From Streptomyces sp. NBC_01016 (GTDB lineage: Bacteria > Actinomycetota > Actinomycetes > Streptomycetales > Streptomycetaceae): 64,000 nt of DNA. This document shows, piece by piece, positions 14,908 to 23,598 of this stretch. Where the stretch lies: NCBI RefSeq assembly GCF_026341035.1, contig NZ_JAPEOQ010000001.1, forward strand, positions 2,232,001 through 2,296,000. Direction: 5' to 3'. The notes below the pieces were generated by a model. That model did no database searches. It had not been told where the DNA came from and saw only the letters and a program-made list of their open reading frames with translations. Position numbers and translations under genes: made by a program. The first letter of the stretch is position 1. Each line of letters opens with the position of its first letter.

Positions 14908-17451
14908 TCAGGCCTCGGGGGCCTCGACCTTCTTGCGCGTACGACGCGGCTTCGCCTCGGCGGCCTCGGCAGCGGGCTCGGCCTTCTTCCGGGTCCGCGC
15001 GGGCTTCGCCTCGGCGGTCTCGGCGGCGGGCTCGGCCTTCTTGCGGGTGCGGGTCCGCGTGGCGGGCTTGGCCTCGGCGGCCTCCGCGGTGTCGACGGCG
15101 GCTTCGGCCTTCTTCCGCGTACGACGCGGCTTTGCCTCGGTCACCTCGGCCGCCTCGGCGGTCTCGACGACGGGCTCGGCCTTCTTACGCGTACGGGTCC
15201 GCGCGGCGGGCTTGGCCTCGGCGGCCTCCGCGGTGTCGACCGCGACCTCCGCCTTCTTCCGCGTCCGCGTGCGGGCCGGCTTCGCCTCGTTCGCGTCCGC
15301 CGCCTCGGCGACGGGCTCGGCCTTCTTGCGCGTACGCGCCGGCTTCACCTCGGCGGCCTCGACGGTGTCGACGACGGCCTCCGCCTTCTTGCGCGTACGA
15401 CGCGGCTTCGCCTCGGTCACCTCGACCGCCTCGGCGGTGTCGACGGCGGCTTCGGCCTTCTTGCGCGTACGACGCGGCTTTGCCTCGGTCACCTCGGCCG
15501 CCTCGGCGGTCTCGACGACGGGCTCGGCCTTCTTCCGGGTGCGGGTCCGCGCGGCGGGCTTGGCCTCGGCGGCCTCCGCGGTGTCGACCGCGACCTCCGC
15601 CTTCTTCCGCGTACGGGTCCGGGCCGGCTTGGCCTCGGCGACCTCTGCGACCTCAGGGGCCTCGACCGTGTCGACCGCGGCTTCCGCCTTCTTGCGGGTG
15701 CGCGCGGGCTTCGCCTTCGGCTCGGCCTGCTCCGGCTCCGCGGCCGCCGGCACGGCTTCCACCGTCTCGACGACGGCCTCGGCCTTCTTGCGCGTACGAC
15801 GACGCGGCTGGGCGGGGATCTCCGCCTCGACCGTCTCCACGACCGCCTCGGCGGCGGCCACCGGAGCGACCGACGGGGCGCCTGCGCCACCGCGCGTACG
15901 ACGGCGACGACGCGGCGTCCGCGGCTCGGTGGACTCCTCCGCGGGAGCGGGAACGGACGTGGGAGCGGACGCGGGTGCGGCCGTGGCCTCCCCGGCGCCG
16001 ACCGGCTCGCCACCGCGCATACGGCGACGGCGGCGCGGCGTGCGCGCCGGGCGCTCACGCTGTTCGCGCTGCTCACGGTCCCGATCGCGGTCACGGTCGC
16101 GGTCGCGGTCGCCGCGACCACCACGGCCGCCGCGCGAGGACGAAGCCCCGCGGCCACCGGTCTCGCCCAGGTCCTCGACCTCCTCGGCCCCGAGCCCGGC
16201 GCGCGTGCGCTCCGAGCGCGGCAGGACACCCTTGGTGCCGGCCGGGATGCTGAGCTCCTCGTACAGGTGCGGCGAGGACGAGTACGTCTCGACCGGGTCG
16301 TTGAAGTCCAGCTCGAGCGCCTTGTTGATCAGCTGCCAGCGCGGGATGTCGTCCCAGTCGACCAGCGTGATCGCGATCCCCTTCTTGCCCGCGCGGCCGG
16401 TGCGGCCGATGCGGTGGAGGTACGTCTTCTCGTCCTCCGGGGACTGGTAGTTGATGACGTGCGTGACGCCCTCGACGTCGATACCGCGTGCGGCGACGTC
16501 GGTGCAGACGAGCACGTCGACCTTGCCGTTGCGGAACGCGCGCAGCGCCTGCTCGCGCGCGCCCTGGCCGAGGTCACCGTGCACGGCGCCGGACGCGAAG
16601 CCGCGCTTCTGCAGCTGCTCGGCGATGTCCGCGGCGGTCCGCTTCGTACGGCAGAAGATCATCGCGAGCCCGCGGCCGTCGGCCTGCAGGATGCGCGAGA
16701 CCATCTCGGGCTTGTCCATGTTGTGCGCGCGGAAGACGTGCTGCTTGGTGTTCGCGACCGTCTTGCCCTCGTCGTCCGGCGCCGCGGCGCGGATGTGCGT
16801 GGGCTGCGACATGTAGCGGCGGGCCAGGCCGATGACGGCGCCCGGCATGGTCGCCGAGAACAGCATCGTCTGACGCTTCGCCGGAAGCATGTTGATGATC
16901 CTCTCGACGTCGGGCAGGAAGCCCAGGTCGAGCATCTCGTCGGCCTCGTCGAGGACGAGCGCCTTGACGTGCGAGAGGTTCAGCTTCTTCTGGCCGGCCA
17001 GGTCGAGCAGTCGGCCGGGCGTACCGACGACGACGTCGATGCCCTTCTTGAGGGCCTCGACCTGGGGCTCGTACGCACGCCCGCCGTATATGGCGAGGAC
17101 GCGCACATTGCGCACCTTGCCGGCGGTCAGGAGGTCATTGGTCACCTGCTGGCACAGCTCGCGCGTCGGAACGACGACGAGGGCCTGCGGGGCGTCGGTG
17201 AGCTGCTCGGGCGTGGCCCGGCCCGCCTCGACGTCCGCGGGAACGGTGACGCGCTCCAGGAGCGGAAGGCCGAATCCGAGGGTCTTGCCCGTGCCGGTCT
17301 TGGCCTGGCCGATGACGTCCGAGCCCGAGAGGGCTACGGGGAGGGTCATCTCCTGGATGGGAAAGGGACTGGTGATGCCGACGGCCTCAAGGGCCTCCGC
17401 GGTCTCGGAAAGAATGCCGAGCTGACGGAAAGTCGAAGTCTGCGTAGTCAG
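14908..17451 (-). CDS. DEAD-box RNA helicase with basic repeat tail; CTG start proposed
   Basis: An 847-aa ATP-dependent RNA helicase, related to RhlE/CsdA. Visible motifs: Q motif (GITSPFPIQEM), I (AKTGTGKT), Ia (PTRELCQQ), II (VLDEADEM), III (SAT), IV-VI (IFCRTKRTA, ATDVAARGIDV-type, HRIGRTGRAGK). Residues about 450-847 form a disordered Lys/Arg/Ala/Glu-rich tail of RTRKKAE repeats, likely RNA-binding. The first ATG (17349) would remove the Q motif. The frame upstream has no ATG, GTG or TTG before composition stops looking coding, but CTG at 17451 has AAGAGG seven bases upstream and gives TTQTSTFRQLGIL. It occupies the position of mycobacterial rhlE (Rv3211). Confidence 0.9.
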   Translation of the reverse strand: MTTQTSTFRQLGILSETAEALEAVGITSPFPIQEMTLPVALSGSDVIGQAKTGTGKTLGFGLPLLERVTVPADVEAGRATPEQLTDAPQALVVVPTRELCQQVTNDLLTAGKVRNVRVLAIYGGRAYEPQVEALKKGIDVVVGTPGRLLDLAGQKKLNLSHVKALVLDEADEMLDLGFLPDVERIINMLPAKRQTMLFSATMPGAVIGLARRYMSQPTHIRAAAPDDEGKTVANTKQHVFRAHNMDKPEMVSRILQADGRGLAMIFCRTKRTAADIAEQLQKRGFASGAVHGDLGQGAREQALRAFRNGKVDVLVCTDVAARGIDVEGVTHVINYQSPEDEKTYLHRIGRTGRAGKKGIAITLVDWDDIPRWQLINKALELDFNDPVETYSSSPHLYEELSIPAGTKGVLPRSERTRAGLGAEEVEDLGETGGRGASSSRGGRGGRGDRDRDRDRDRDREQREQRERPARTPRRRRRMRGGEPVGAGEATAAPASAPTSVPAPAEESTEPRTPRRRRRTRGGAGAPSVAPVAAAEAVVETVEAEIPAQPRRRTRKKAEAVVETVEAVPAAAEPEQAEPKAKPARTRKKAEAAVDTVEAPEVAEVAEAKPARTRTRKKAEVAVDTAEAAEAKPAARTRTRKKAEPVVETAEAAEVTEAKPRRTRKKAEAAVDTAEAVEVTEAKPRRTRKKAEAVVDTVEAAEVKPARTRKKAEPVAEAADANEAKPARTRTRKKAEVAVDTAEAAEAKPAARTRTRKKAEPVVETAEAAEVTEAKPRRTRKKAEAAVDTAEAAEAKPATRTRTRKKAEPAAETAEAKPARTRKKAEPAAEAAEAKPRRTRKKVEAPEA
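14912..15800. repeat. in-frame degenerate repeats encoding basic RTRKKAE tail
   Basis: About 20 degenerate units of roughly 40-80 bases encode alternating basic (RTRKKAE) and acidic/Ala (VVDTVEAAE) blocks of the helicase tail. Near-identical longer blocks at about 15060-15290 and 15420-15650 point to recent internal duplication. Confidence 0.8.
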
Positions 17452-17872
17452 GGTGTTGCCTCTTCTGTGAGGTGCGGCGCGAGGCGAACGCGGGGGTCGT
17501 GACCGTGCCGGTCTGGTACACCGGACTCGAGCCGCGGTCTGCGGGGATCGGGTGGACCGGATGGCGCGGGACCACTGCCGACGCTCGAGCGCTCGTGCCG
17601 CTGAGGGCCCCTCCTCAGATTCGTACGCCTTGTGACGTACGACCCGGAGGGCTGTCGGGTCGGAGCCGATCGGGCCTCCGACCGGGCATCCTCATTCATG
17701 AGGCCCGTCCGATGTGCGCGCAAGCGTCTTCACGGCGCCTTGCACTCGGCGGGCTCTTTACCACTGTACCCCGGAAACGCGCATGCGCGATGGCCGAATG
17801 GGTCACGTAGCCGTCGTCACACTCCTTGACCAGGGACTTCCGCGACGCGGTGAGCGGGCTATTGTGCGCTTC
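17452..17872. other. 421-base divergent intergenic region
   Basis: Separates the helicase from the ferritin-like gene and must contain both promoters. A minus-strand TACAGT (17763-17768) could be the helicase -10, which would give a leader of about 310 nt. No gene is supported here. Confidence 0.5.
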
Positions 17873-18628
17873 ATGGAGACGCCTGACAACGCCACGCCGA
17901 CCGCCGAAGCATCCCAAGCAAACCAGGGCCTCACCGGTATCGCCGCCCAGGACTGGGCCACCGCGTCCGCGGACGAGAACTATCGCGCCGCCGTCGTCGA
18001 CCTGCTGGGCGCGCTCGCGTACGGAGAGCTGGCGGCGTTCGAGCGGCTCGCCGAGGACGCGAAGCTGGCGCCCACGCTGGCCGACAAGGCGGAGCTGGCC
18101 AAGATGGCCTCCGCCGAGTTCCACCACTTCGAGCAGCTGAACGACCGGCTCTCGGCGATCGGTGTGGAGCCGACCGAGGCGATGGACCCGTTCGTCGACG
18201 CCCTCGACGGCTTCCACCGCCAGACCGCCCCGTCCGACTGGCTCGAGGGCCTGGTCAAGGCGTACGTCGGCGACTCGATCGCGTCCGACTTCTACCGTGA
18301 GGTCGCGGCCCGCCTCGACTCGGACAGCCGCTCCCTCGTCCTCGCCGTGCTCGATGACACCGGCCACGCGTCGTTCGCCGTCGAGAAGGTGCGCGCCGCG
18401 ATCGAGGCCGACCCGCGCGTGGGCGGCCGGCTCGCCCTGTGGGCCCGGCGGCTCATGGGCGAGGCGCTCTCGCAGTCGCAGCGGGTGGTCGCGGACCGGG
18501 ACGCGCTGTCGACGATGCTGGTCGGAGGCGTGGCCGACGGCTTCGACCTGGCCGAGGTCGGCAAGATGTTCTCGCGGATCACCGAGGCGCACACCAAGCG
18601 GATGGCAGCACTCGGCCTCGCCGCCTAG
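17873..18628 (+). CDS. ferritin-like-fold protein, MiaE-like family
   Basis: A 251-aa all-helical protein of the ferritin-like superfamily (PF13794, tRNA hydroxylase MiaE-like, from memory). The di-iron-type helices are visible as LGALAYGELAAFERLAED, ASAEFHHFEQLNDRL (a EFHHFE metal motif), and LDDTGHASFAVEKV. Whether it hydroxylates tRNA or only stores/binds metal is not established. ATG 17873 and GTG 17864 are both possible starts. The gene is next to the DEAD-box helicase, as in mycobacteria (Rv3210c/Rv3211), which weakly supports an RNA-related role. Confidence 0.88.
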   Translation: METPDNATPTAEASQANQGLTGIAAQDWATASADENYRAAVVDLLGALAYGELAAFERLAEDAKLAPTLADKAELAKMASAEFHHFEQLNDRLSAIGVEPTEAMDPFVDALDGFHRQTAPSDWLEGLVKAYVGDSIASDFYREVAARLDSDSRSLVLAVLDDTGHASFAVEKVRAAIEADPRVGGRLALWARRLMGEALSQSQRVVADRDALSTMLVGGVADGFDLAEVGKMFSRITEAHTKRMAALGLAA

Positions 18629-18715
18629 CGACGCCTTCCGGTTCCAGCGGTTCTTGCCGGTTCTTCCAGTTCTTGAGGTTTTCCCGCTCTTGCGGTTCTG
18701 CTGCTGCCGCTTCGT

Positions 18716-18991
18716 CTACGCGTACGGAGTCAGCTGCTGCCGCGCTCTGCCCCGGGTGGGGCGCAGCAGCAGCGAGAGCAGGGCCACGGACATCGCGACC
18801 GCGCCCACGAGCGTGGCGATCGCATGGCCTGGTCCCAGCGCGCTGTGCGTGACGAACGCCCCGAACAGGGCGCCCGCGATACCGGTCGGCATCACGAGCG
18901 TGCGTGACGGCAGTCGGTGCGGCAGTCGATGGCCCGCCCCGATGGCGAGGGCCATGCCGAGCAGTACGGAGCCGATTGCTTCGAGAAGCAT
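18716..18991 (-). CDS. small membrane protein of unknown function
   Basis: A 91-aa protein with about three transmembrane helices (LLEAIGSVLLGMALAIGAG; GIAGALFGAFVTHSALG; IATLVGAVAMSVALLSLLL) and a basic cytoplasmic end (RPTRGRARQQ). ATG 18991 has GGGAGG ten bases upstream. Similar short membrane proteins occur at this position in other Streptomyces (recollection). No function can be assigned. Confidence 0.75.
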   Translation of the reverse strand: MLLEAIGSVLLGMALAIGAGHRLPHRLPSRTLVMPTGIAGALFGAFVTHSALGPGHAIATLVGAVAMSVALLSLLLRPTRGRARQQLTPYA

Positions 18992-19109
18992 GGTGCGGTT
19001 ACCTCCCGCGCGGCTGTTGGGTGCACTTCGGACGTAGCCGGTCTACCCCTGGCCTCGCGGCCGCAATCCTCCCCGCCGGGATCGGCTGTGCGCTCGCTGT
19101 GAACATGCA

Positions 19110-19143
19110 AAAGGCCTGATGGCAGCTGTGCCATCAGGCCTTT
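19110..19143. terminator. hairpin terminator downstream of the DUF3107 gene
   Basis: A perfect 15-bp stem (19110-19124 with 19129-19143), four-base loop, with short A and T runs at the ends so it can work on the minus strand after the DUF3107 gene. Confidence 0.85.
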
Positions 19144-19176
19144 CACGGTCTGTCCGCGCGTCCCTTCCGGGAGGCT

Positions 19177-19404
19177 CTACAGCGGGCCGAAGCCCACCTT
19201 CCGCGACGACGGTTCACCGAGCTCGACATAGGCGAGGCGCTCGGCGGGGACCAGGACCTTGCGGCCCTTCTCGTCCTTCAGGGAGAGGAGCTGGGACTTG
19301 CCGGACAGCGCCGCGGACACTGCGCTCTCGACCTCCTCGGCGGACTGGTCGCTCTCCAGAACGATCTCGCGAGGCGTGTGCAGCACGCCGATCTTGACCT
19401 CCAC
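19177..19404 (-). CDS. DUF3107 family protein (TB9.4-like)
   Basis: A 75-aa protein, opening with EVKIGVLHTPREIVLESDQS and ending with an AERLAYVELGEPSSRKVGFG segment, matching DUF3107 (mycobacterial TB9.4, Rv3208A) by memory. It is small and soluble, of unknown function. GTG 19404 has a clear GGAGG site; the frame extends upstream but without coding signs. The TetR gene is adjacent on the same strand, the same pairing as Rv3208/Rv3208A. Confidence 0.88.
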   Translation of the reverse strand: MEVKIGVLHTPREIVLESDQSAEEVESAVSAALSGKSQLLSLKDEKGRKVLVPAERLAYVELGEPSSRKVGFGPL

Positions 19405-19613
19405 GGCCTTGTCCCTCCGACGATCCGTGATGTGCGCGGAAGACCGCGCCGTACCCAGCAAACATTAGCCCGGCCAGGCGAGACTCCCGGCGCCCCGGCT
19501 GCACGCCAAGAGCGAACAGCCGGACGGGAACAAAGTGAGCCGTGTGGTCGGGCCGTGCGCCCAGGCGCGTGCTCAGCGTGCGCGCGGGCGCGTGCTCAGT
19601 CGCGGGCGCGTGC

Positions 19614-20255
19614 TCAGTGCTGCTCTGAGCCGTGCAGCGGGAAGCCCGCGATGCCGCGCCAGGCGAGCGACGTCAGCAGTTGCACCGCCGTGTCGCGCTC
19701 GACCGGGCTCGAGCTGGACAGCCAGTAGCGCGCGACGACCTGCGAGACGCCGCCGAGGCCCGTCGCGAGAAGCATCGACTCGTCCTTGGACAGGCCCGTG
19801 TCCTCCGCGATCACGTCCGAGATCGCTTCGGCGCACTGCAGGCTGACCCGGTCGACGCGCTCGCGCACCGCCGGCTCGTTCGTCAGGTCGGACTCGAAGA
19901 CGAGCCGGAACGCGCCGCCCTCGTCCTCCACGTACGCGAAGTAGGCGTCCATGGTCGCCGCGACGCGCTGCTTGTTGTCCGTCGTGGAGGCGAGCGCCGT
20001 GCGGACCGACTGCAACAGGGACTCGCAGTGCTGGTCGAGCAGCGCCAGGTAGAGCTCGAGCTTGCCGGGAAAGTGCTGGTAGAGCACCGGCTTGCTGACG
20101 CCGGCCCGCTCGGCGATGTCGTCCATCGCGGCCGCGTGGTACCCCTGCGCGACAAAAACCTCCTGGGCAGCTCCCAGAAGTTGATTGCGTCGGGCACGGC
20201 GCGGCAGGCGTGTGCCCTTGGGGCGCGCTGCCTCCGTCTGCTCGATGGCTGTCAC
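19614..20255 (-). CDS. TetR family transcriptional regulator
   Basis: A 213-aa regulator. The N-terminal helix-turn-helix spans about residues 25-70 (QLLGAAQEVFVAQGYHAAAM, DDIAERAGVSKPVLYQHFPG). The C-terminal ligand domain contains KQRVAATMDAYFAYVEDEG. GTG 20255 has GGGAGG upstream. It is the likely counterpart of mycobacterial Rv3208, a conserved TetR repressor beside TB9.4. Its target is not evident; no inverted repeat at its own promoter was convincing. Confidence 0.9.
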   Translation of the reverse strand: MTAIEQTEAARPKGTRLPRRARRNQLLGAAQEVFVAQGYHAAAMDDIAERAGVSKPVLYQHFPGKLELYLALLDQHCESLLQSVRTALASTTDNKQRVAATMDAYFAYVEDEGGAFRLVFESDLTNEPAVRERVDRVSLQCAEAISDVIAEDTGLSKDESMLLATGLGGVSQVVARYWLSSSSPVERDTAVQLLTSLAWRGIAGFPLHGSEQH

Positions 20256-20432
20256 GCCGCCTCCCAAGATTGTCCGTGCGCGGTGTGCGCCGCGACGCCA
20301 TCGTACTTTTGGGTAACCCTGATGTGCGCGGTGCGAGCGCAGAATTTCACGGACCGGACTCCTGTGAAAACCGCATGTAGTGAGCCCGATGTCACATCTG
20401 TGGTCACAAATGGGTGGATCGTGGCACACCGC

Positions 20433-20651
20433 TCACCGGTAGTCGTCCTCGTCGATCACGACGACGCGGGCCTGCTCCGCCCGGTCCGCCTCGTTCGCGG
20501 TGTCCGGGTCGGCCGCCGCGTCGGGCTCGTCGTCCCGCTCGGGCGCGAGGTCCGTGTGCTGCTCCGCGGCGTCGGCCTCGGGTGTCTCCACGCCCGCCTC
20601 GGCGGGGCGGTGCTCCGCGAAGGTCTCGGGGTCGCTCGGGTCGACCGTCAT
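20433..20651 (-). CDS. small acidic hypothetical protein (72 aa)
   Basis: A very acidic 72-aa protein (about one third Asp/Glu; contains PERDDEPDAAADPD) ending in the short hydrophobic-acidic tail RVVVIDEDDYR. It has a GGAAGGGAG Shine-Dalgarno sequence just before ATG 20651. Likely intrinsically disordered. I do not know its function; the VVVIDEDDYR end looks conserved in such Streptomyces proteins. Confidence 0.65.
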   Translation of the reverse strand: MTVDPSDPETFAEHRPAEAGVETPEADAAEQHTDLAPERDDEPDAAADPDTANEADRAEQARVVVIDEDDYR

Positions 20652-20858
20652 CGATGGCTCCCTTCCTCACCTGTCCGTGCGTGGGCGGGTGCCCTGATTC
20701 GAGCGTAGGAGACACCTGATCGGGCCGCTATGCGACCTTTCGTGGATCCCTTGAGTGACGCGGGGGCCTCCTGGGCGAATCCGCCCGGCCGTGCGGCGTT
20801 TGGATCTGTGACAGCGAACACGCGATCCACTGCGTGATCGTCTCGTAACATATGTCGC

Positions 20859-21911
20859 ATGTCTTCGACCGAGTCGCCGCGCGTGCCTGCCGTCATCGCC
20901 GCCGCCGCGACGCCCACGCCGGGCGCCGTCGAAGTCGCGGAGGGGGAGCGCTTGCGATCGGTCGGGCTCCCCGGCCTGACGCTGTCGGTCAGGGCCCGTC
21001 CCGGAGCGTACGAGGGGCTGCCGCCCGCGCTGTACGTGCACGGGCTCGGCGGCTCCTCGCAGAACTGGTCGGCGCTGATGTCGCTGCTCGACGACGCTGT
21101 CGACGGGGAGGCGGTCGACCTGCCGGGGTTCGGCGACTCGCCGCCACCGGACGACGGCGACTACTCGGTGACCGGGCACGCGCGCGCGGTCATCCGTTAT
21201 CTCGACGCGCAGGGGCGCGGCCCCGTGCACCTCTTCGGGAACTCGCTGGGCGGAGCCGTCGCCACGCGCGTGGCCGCCGCGCGTCCCGATCTCGTCCGCA
21301 CGCTGACCCTGGTGTCGCCCGCGCTGCCGGAGATCCGGGTGCAGCGCACCGCCCTGCCGACCGGCCTGCTCGCGGTGCCCGGCGTCGCCCCGCTCTTCAC
21401 GCGTCTGACGAAGGAGTGGACGCCGGAGCAGCGGGTGCGCGGTGTCATGGCCCTTTGTTACGGGGACCCGAACCGGGTGACGCCCGAGGGCTTCAGAGTG
21501 GCCGTGGGGGAAATGGAACGGCGGCTCCAACTGCCTTATTTCTGGGACGCGATGGCCCGCTCCGCGCGCGGCGTCGTGAACGCCTATACGCTCGGCGGGC
21601 AGCACGGCCTCTGGCGGCAGGCCGAGCGTGTGCTCGCGCCGACGCAGCTCATCTACGGAGGGCGTGATCTGCTGGTCTCGTACCGGATGGCGGCCCGCGC
21701 GGCGCGTGCCTTCCGGGGTTCGAGGCTGCTCACGCTCCCGGACGCGGGGCATGTTGCGATGATGGAGTACCCGGGGACGGTCGCGACGGCGTTCCGGGAA
21801 CTCCTCGCCGACACCGAAGCGTTGAAGAAGAGGCGCGGGAGCGCCAATAGTGCCGGTGACGCCGTGAGTGACGCGTCCGGCACCGACGACCACACGACAT
21901 TGGGGAGCTGA
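20859..21911 (+). CDS. alpha/beta hydrolase
   Basis: A 350-aa alpha/beta-fold hydrolase. The oxyanion region LYVHGLGGSSQNW, nucleophile elbow FGNSLGGAVA (Ser near residue 128), acid in LIYGGRDLLVSY and His in LPDAGHVAMMEYP are all visible. No signal peptide. It resembles epoxide-hydrolase/haloalkane-dehalogenase-like or meta-cleavage hydrolases; substrate unknown. It is eight bases upstream of the DUF3152 gene and probably cotranscribed. Confidence 0.88.
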   Translation: MSSTESPRVPAVIAAAATPTPGAVEVAEGERLRSVGLPGLTLSVRARPGAYEGLPPALYVHGLGGSSQNWSALMSLLDDAVDGEAVDLPGFGDSPPPDDGDYSVTGHARAVIRYLDAQGRGPVHLFGNSLGGAVATRVAAARPDLVRTLTLVSPALPEIRVQRTALPTGLLAVPGVAPLFTRLTKEWTPEQRVRGVMALCYGDPNRVTPEGFRVAVGEMERRLQLPYFWDAMARSARGVVNAYTLGGQHGLWRQAERVLAPTQLIYGGRDLLVSYRMAARAARAFRGSRLLTLPDAGHVAMMEYPGTVATAFRELLADTEALKKRRGSANSAGDAVSDASGTDDHTTLGS

Positions 21912-21919
21912 GGCGGCCT

Positions 21920-23404
21920 GTGGGACGGCATAGCCGCCGAGGATCGGCAGACGGCACAGAGGACGCTGTCGACGTACAGGTCGACGTACAGGTAGAGACT
22001 GAGGCGCATGCCCCGTCCCGGCCGGGCGTGGGTACAGGGCGCAGGCGAAGGGGGCCCTCCGAGGCGCCGCCCGAGTCGGCTCCGCCGTCGGCGCCCGGAC
22101 GTTCCCCCTTCTCGGGGCACACGTCGGCGCGTCCGGGGGCCGGGCCGGTGCGTGGCGGCCACCCCGAGGCGCGGGAGCCGGGCGGCGGCTGGGGCGCGTC
22201 CGTGCCGCGGGTCGCGGGCCCCGTCGCGTCGGCGCGCGGGCCCGAGCACGGTGTGACGGCTCCCGCCGATTCGGCGCTGCCGGGGCCGCGGCCCCGGCAG
22301 GAGCGATCGGATCAGGGCGCATCGGATCAGGGTGCGCAGGGTCAGGGTGCTCCGGGTCGGGGGCACCCGCGGCAGGACTACATCGATGCGTTCGATGCTC
22401 CTGCTCATGCTCCTGCGGGTGCGGGCTTCAACGCCCCCGTGGGTAATGCCTCCGCGAGTTTCGAGGCATCCGCGGGTACGGACCCGTACGCGCGCGTGAG
22501 TGAGTGGGACGCCGAGCGGCCCGCGCCGCCGGAGGACCAGGACCGGACGTCGGCCGAGTCCGGCGGCGGGCGTGAGAAGCGTGGCAGGGGTATGACCTTC
22601 ACGGGCATCGCCGCCGCGGCCGTCACCACCGTGCTCGCCGTGGTCGTCGCGGGGCAGGTCGCCGACAGGGACGGCAGCTCCGCGCACGGCGCTCAGGCGC
22701 AGGCCGCCGAGGGCGGTCGCCCGGGCGGCGGCTCCACCTCGCGTACGGACGAACGGCCCGCACCGAAGAAGACGGCGCAGGCCGCCCCGGCGACGTACGG
22801 GCAGAAGATGGCCAAGAAGTACCCGCTCGCGGCGGATCTGAAGGCCTCCGGTGCGTTCACGACGATCCCGGGGGACGACAAGGCGCCGGGCAGCGGGCAG
22901 AAGTTCCGCTACCGCGTCGATGTGGAGAAGGGGCTCGGGCTCGACGGGTCGCTGTTCGCTCAGGCGGTGCAGAAGACCCTGAACGACAAGCGGAGTTGGG
23001 CCCACGACAGTGCCCGCACCTTCGAGCGGGTCTCCTCCGGGACGCCGGACTTCGTGATCACGCTCGCGAGCCCGGGTACGACGGCCGACTGGTGCGCGAA
23101 GTCGGGCCTCGACACGACGGAGGACAACGTGTCGTGCGACTCCGCCGCCACCGACCGCGTGATGATCAACGCGTATCGGTGGGCCCAGGGCTCGAAGACG
23201 TACGACGACGTGCTCGGCGACACCGCCATCCACCCGTACCGGCAGATGCTCATCAACCACGAGGTCGGGCACCGGCTCGGTTTCAACCACGTGACCTGCT
23301 CGCAGGACGGCTCGCTCGCGCCGGTCATGCAGCAGCAGACCAAGTTCCTGAAATCCGGCGGGATCACGTGCAAGCCCAACCCCTGGGCCTTTCCCAAGGG
23401 TTGA
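21920..23404 (+). CDS. membrane-anchored DUF3152 protein with HEVGH metalloprotease-like motif
   Basis: A 494-aa protein. Residues 1-220 are a Pro/Gly/Ala-rich cytoplasmic region with short repeats (SDQGASDQGAQGQGAPG). A single transmembrane helix follows at about 225-245, then an external DUF3152 domain (about 290-494) with the zinc motif NHEVGHRLGFNH near residue 447 and a C-terminal cysteine pair. The HExxH-like HEVGH plus distal His resembles a metzincin, so proteolysis is plausible but unproven in this family. It corresponds to mycobacterial Rv3207c. GTG 21920 follows GAGGCGG. Confidence 0.88.
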   Translation: MGRHSRRGSADGTEDAVDVQVDVQVETEAHAPSRPGVGTGRRRRGPSEAPPESAPPSAPGRSPFSGHTSARPGAGPVRGGHPEAREPGGGWGASVPRVAGPVASARGPEHGVTAPADSALPGPRPRQERSDQGASDQGAQGQGAPGRGHPRQDYIDAFDAPAHAPAGAGFNAPVGNASASFEASAGTDPYARVSEWDAERPAPPEDQDRTSAESGGGREKRGRGMTFTGIAAAAVTTVLAVVVAGQVADRDGSSAHGAQAQAAEGGRPGGGSTSRTDERPAPKKTAQAAPATYGQKMAKKYPLAADLKASGAFTTIPGDDKAPGSGQKFRYRVDVEKGLGLDGSLFAQAVQKTLNDKRSWAHDSARTFERVSSGTPDFVITLASPGTTADWCAKSGLDTTEDNVSCDSAATDRVMINAYRWAQGSKTYDDVLGDTAIHPYRQMLINHEVGHRLGFNHVTCSQDGSLAPVMQQQTKFLKSGGITCKPNPWAFPKG

Positions 23405-23490
23405 CGCTACGTAGCTATCCGTAGCCGTTCGATCTCTTAGCGCGACCAAACGTCGCGCGTGCGGGAAAGTTACGCCCGTTCACCCCTTTT

Positions 23491-23524
23491 GGTGGCGTGA
23501 TGGACAACCGTCCATCACGCCACC
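23491..23524. terminator. perfect 15-bp inverted repeat
   Basis: Arms 23491-23505 and 23510-23524 with an AACC loop, 87 bases after the DUF3152 stop and 75 bases before the glycosyltransferase start. Probably a terminator, but it could also lie in the glycosyltransferase leader as a regulatory hairpin. Confidence 0.7.
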
Positions 23525-23598
23525 GGCATGTCCGCATACGTTCGTCCCGCTGCGAGCCGCCAATCCAACGGCGGCTCCCTGTACGGGAGATCGGGGGT

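Noticed and set aside
17826..17866. TTGACC ... TATTGT promoter for the ferritin-like gene
   Set aside because: The spacing is 28 bases, too long for a promoter.
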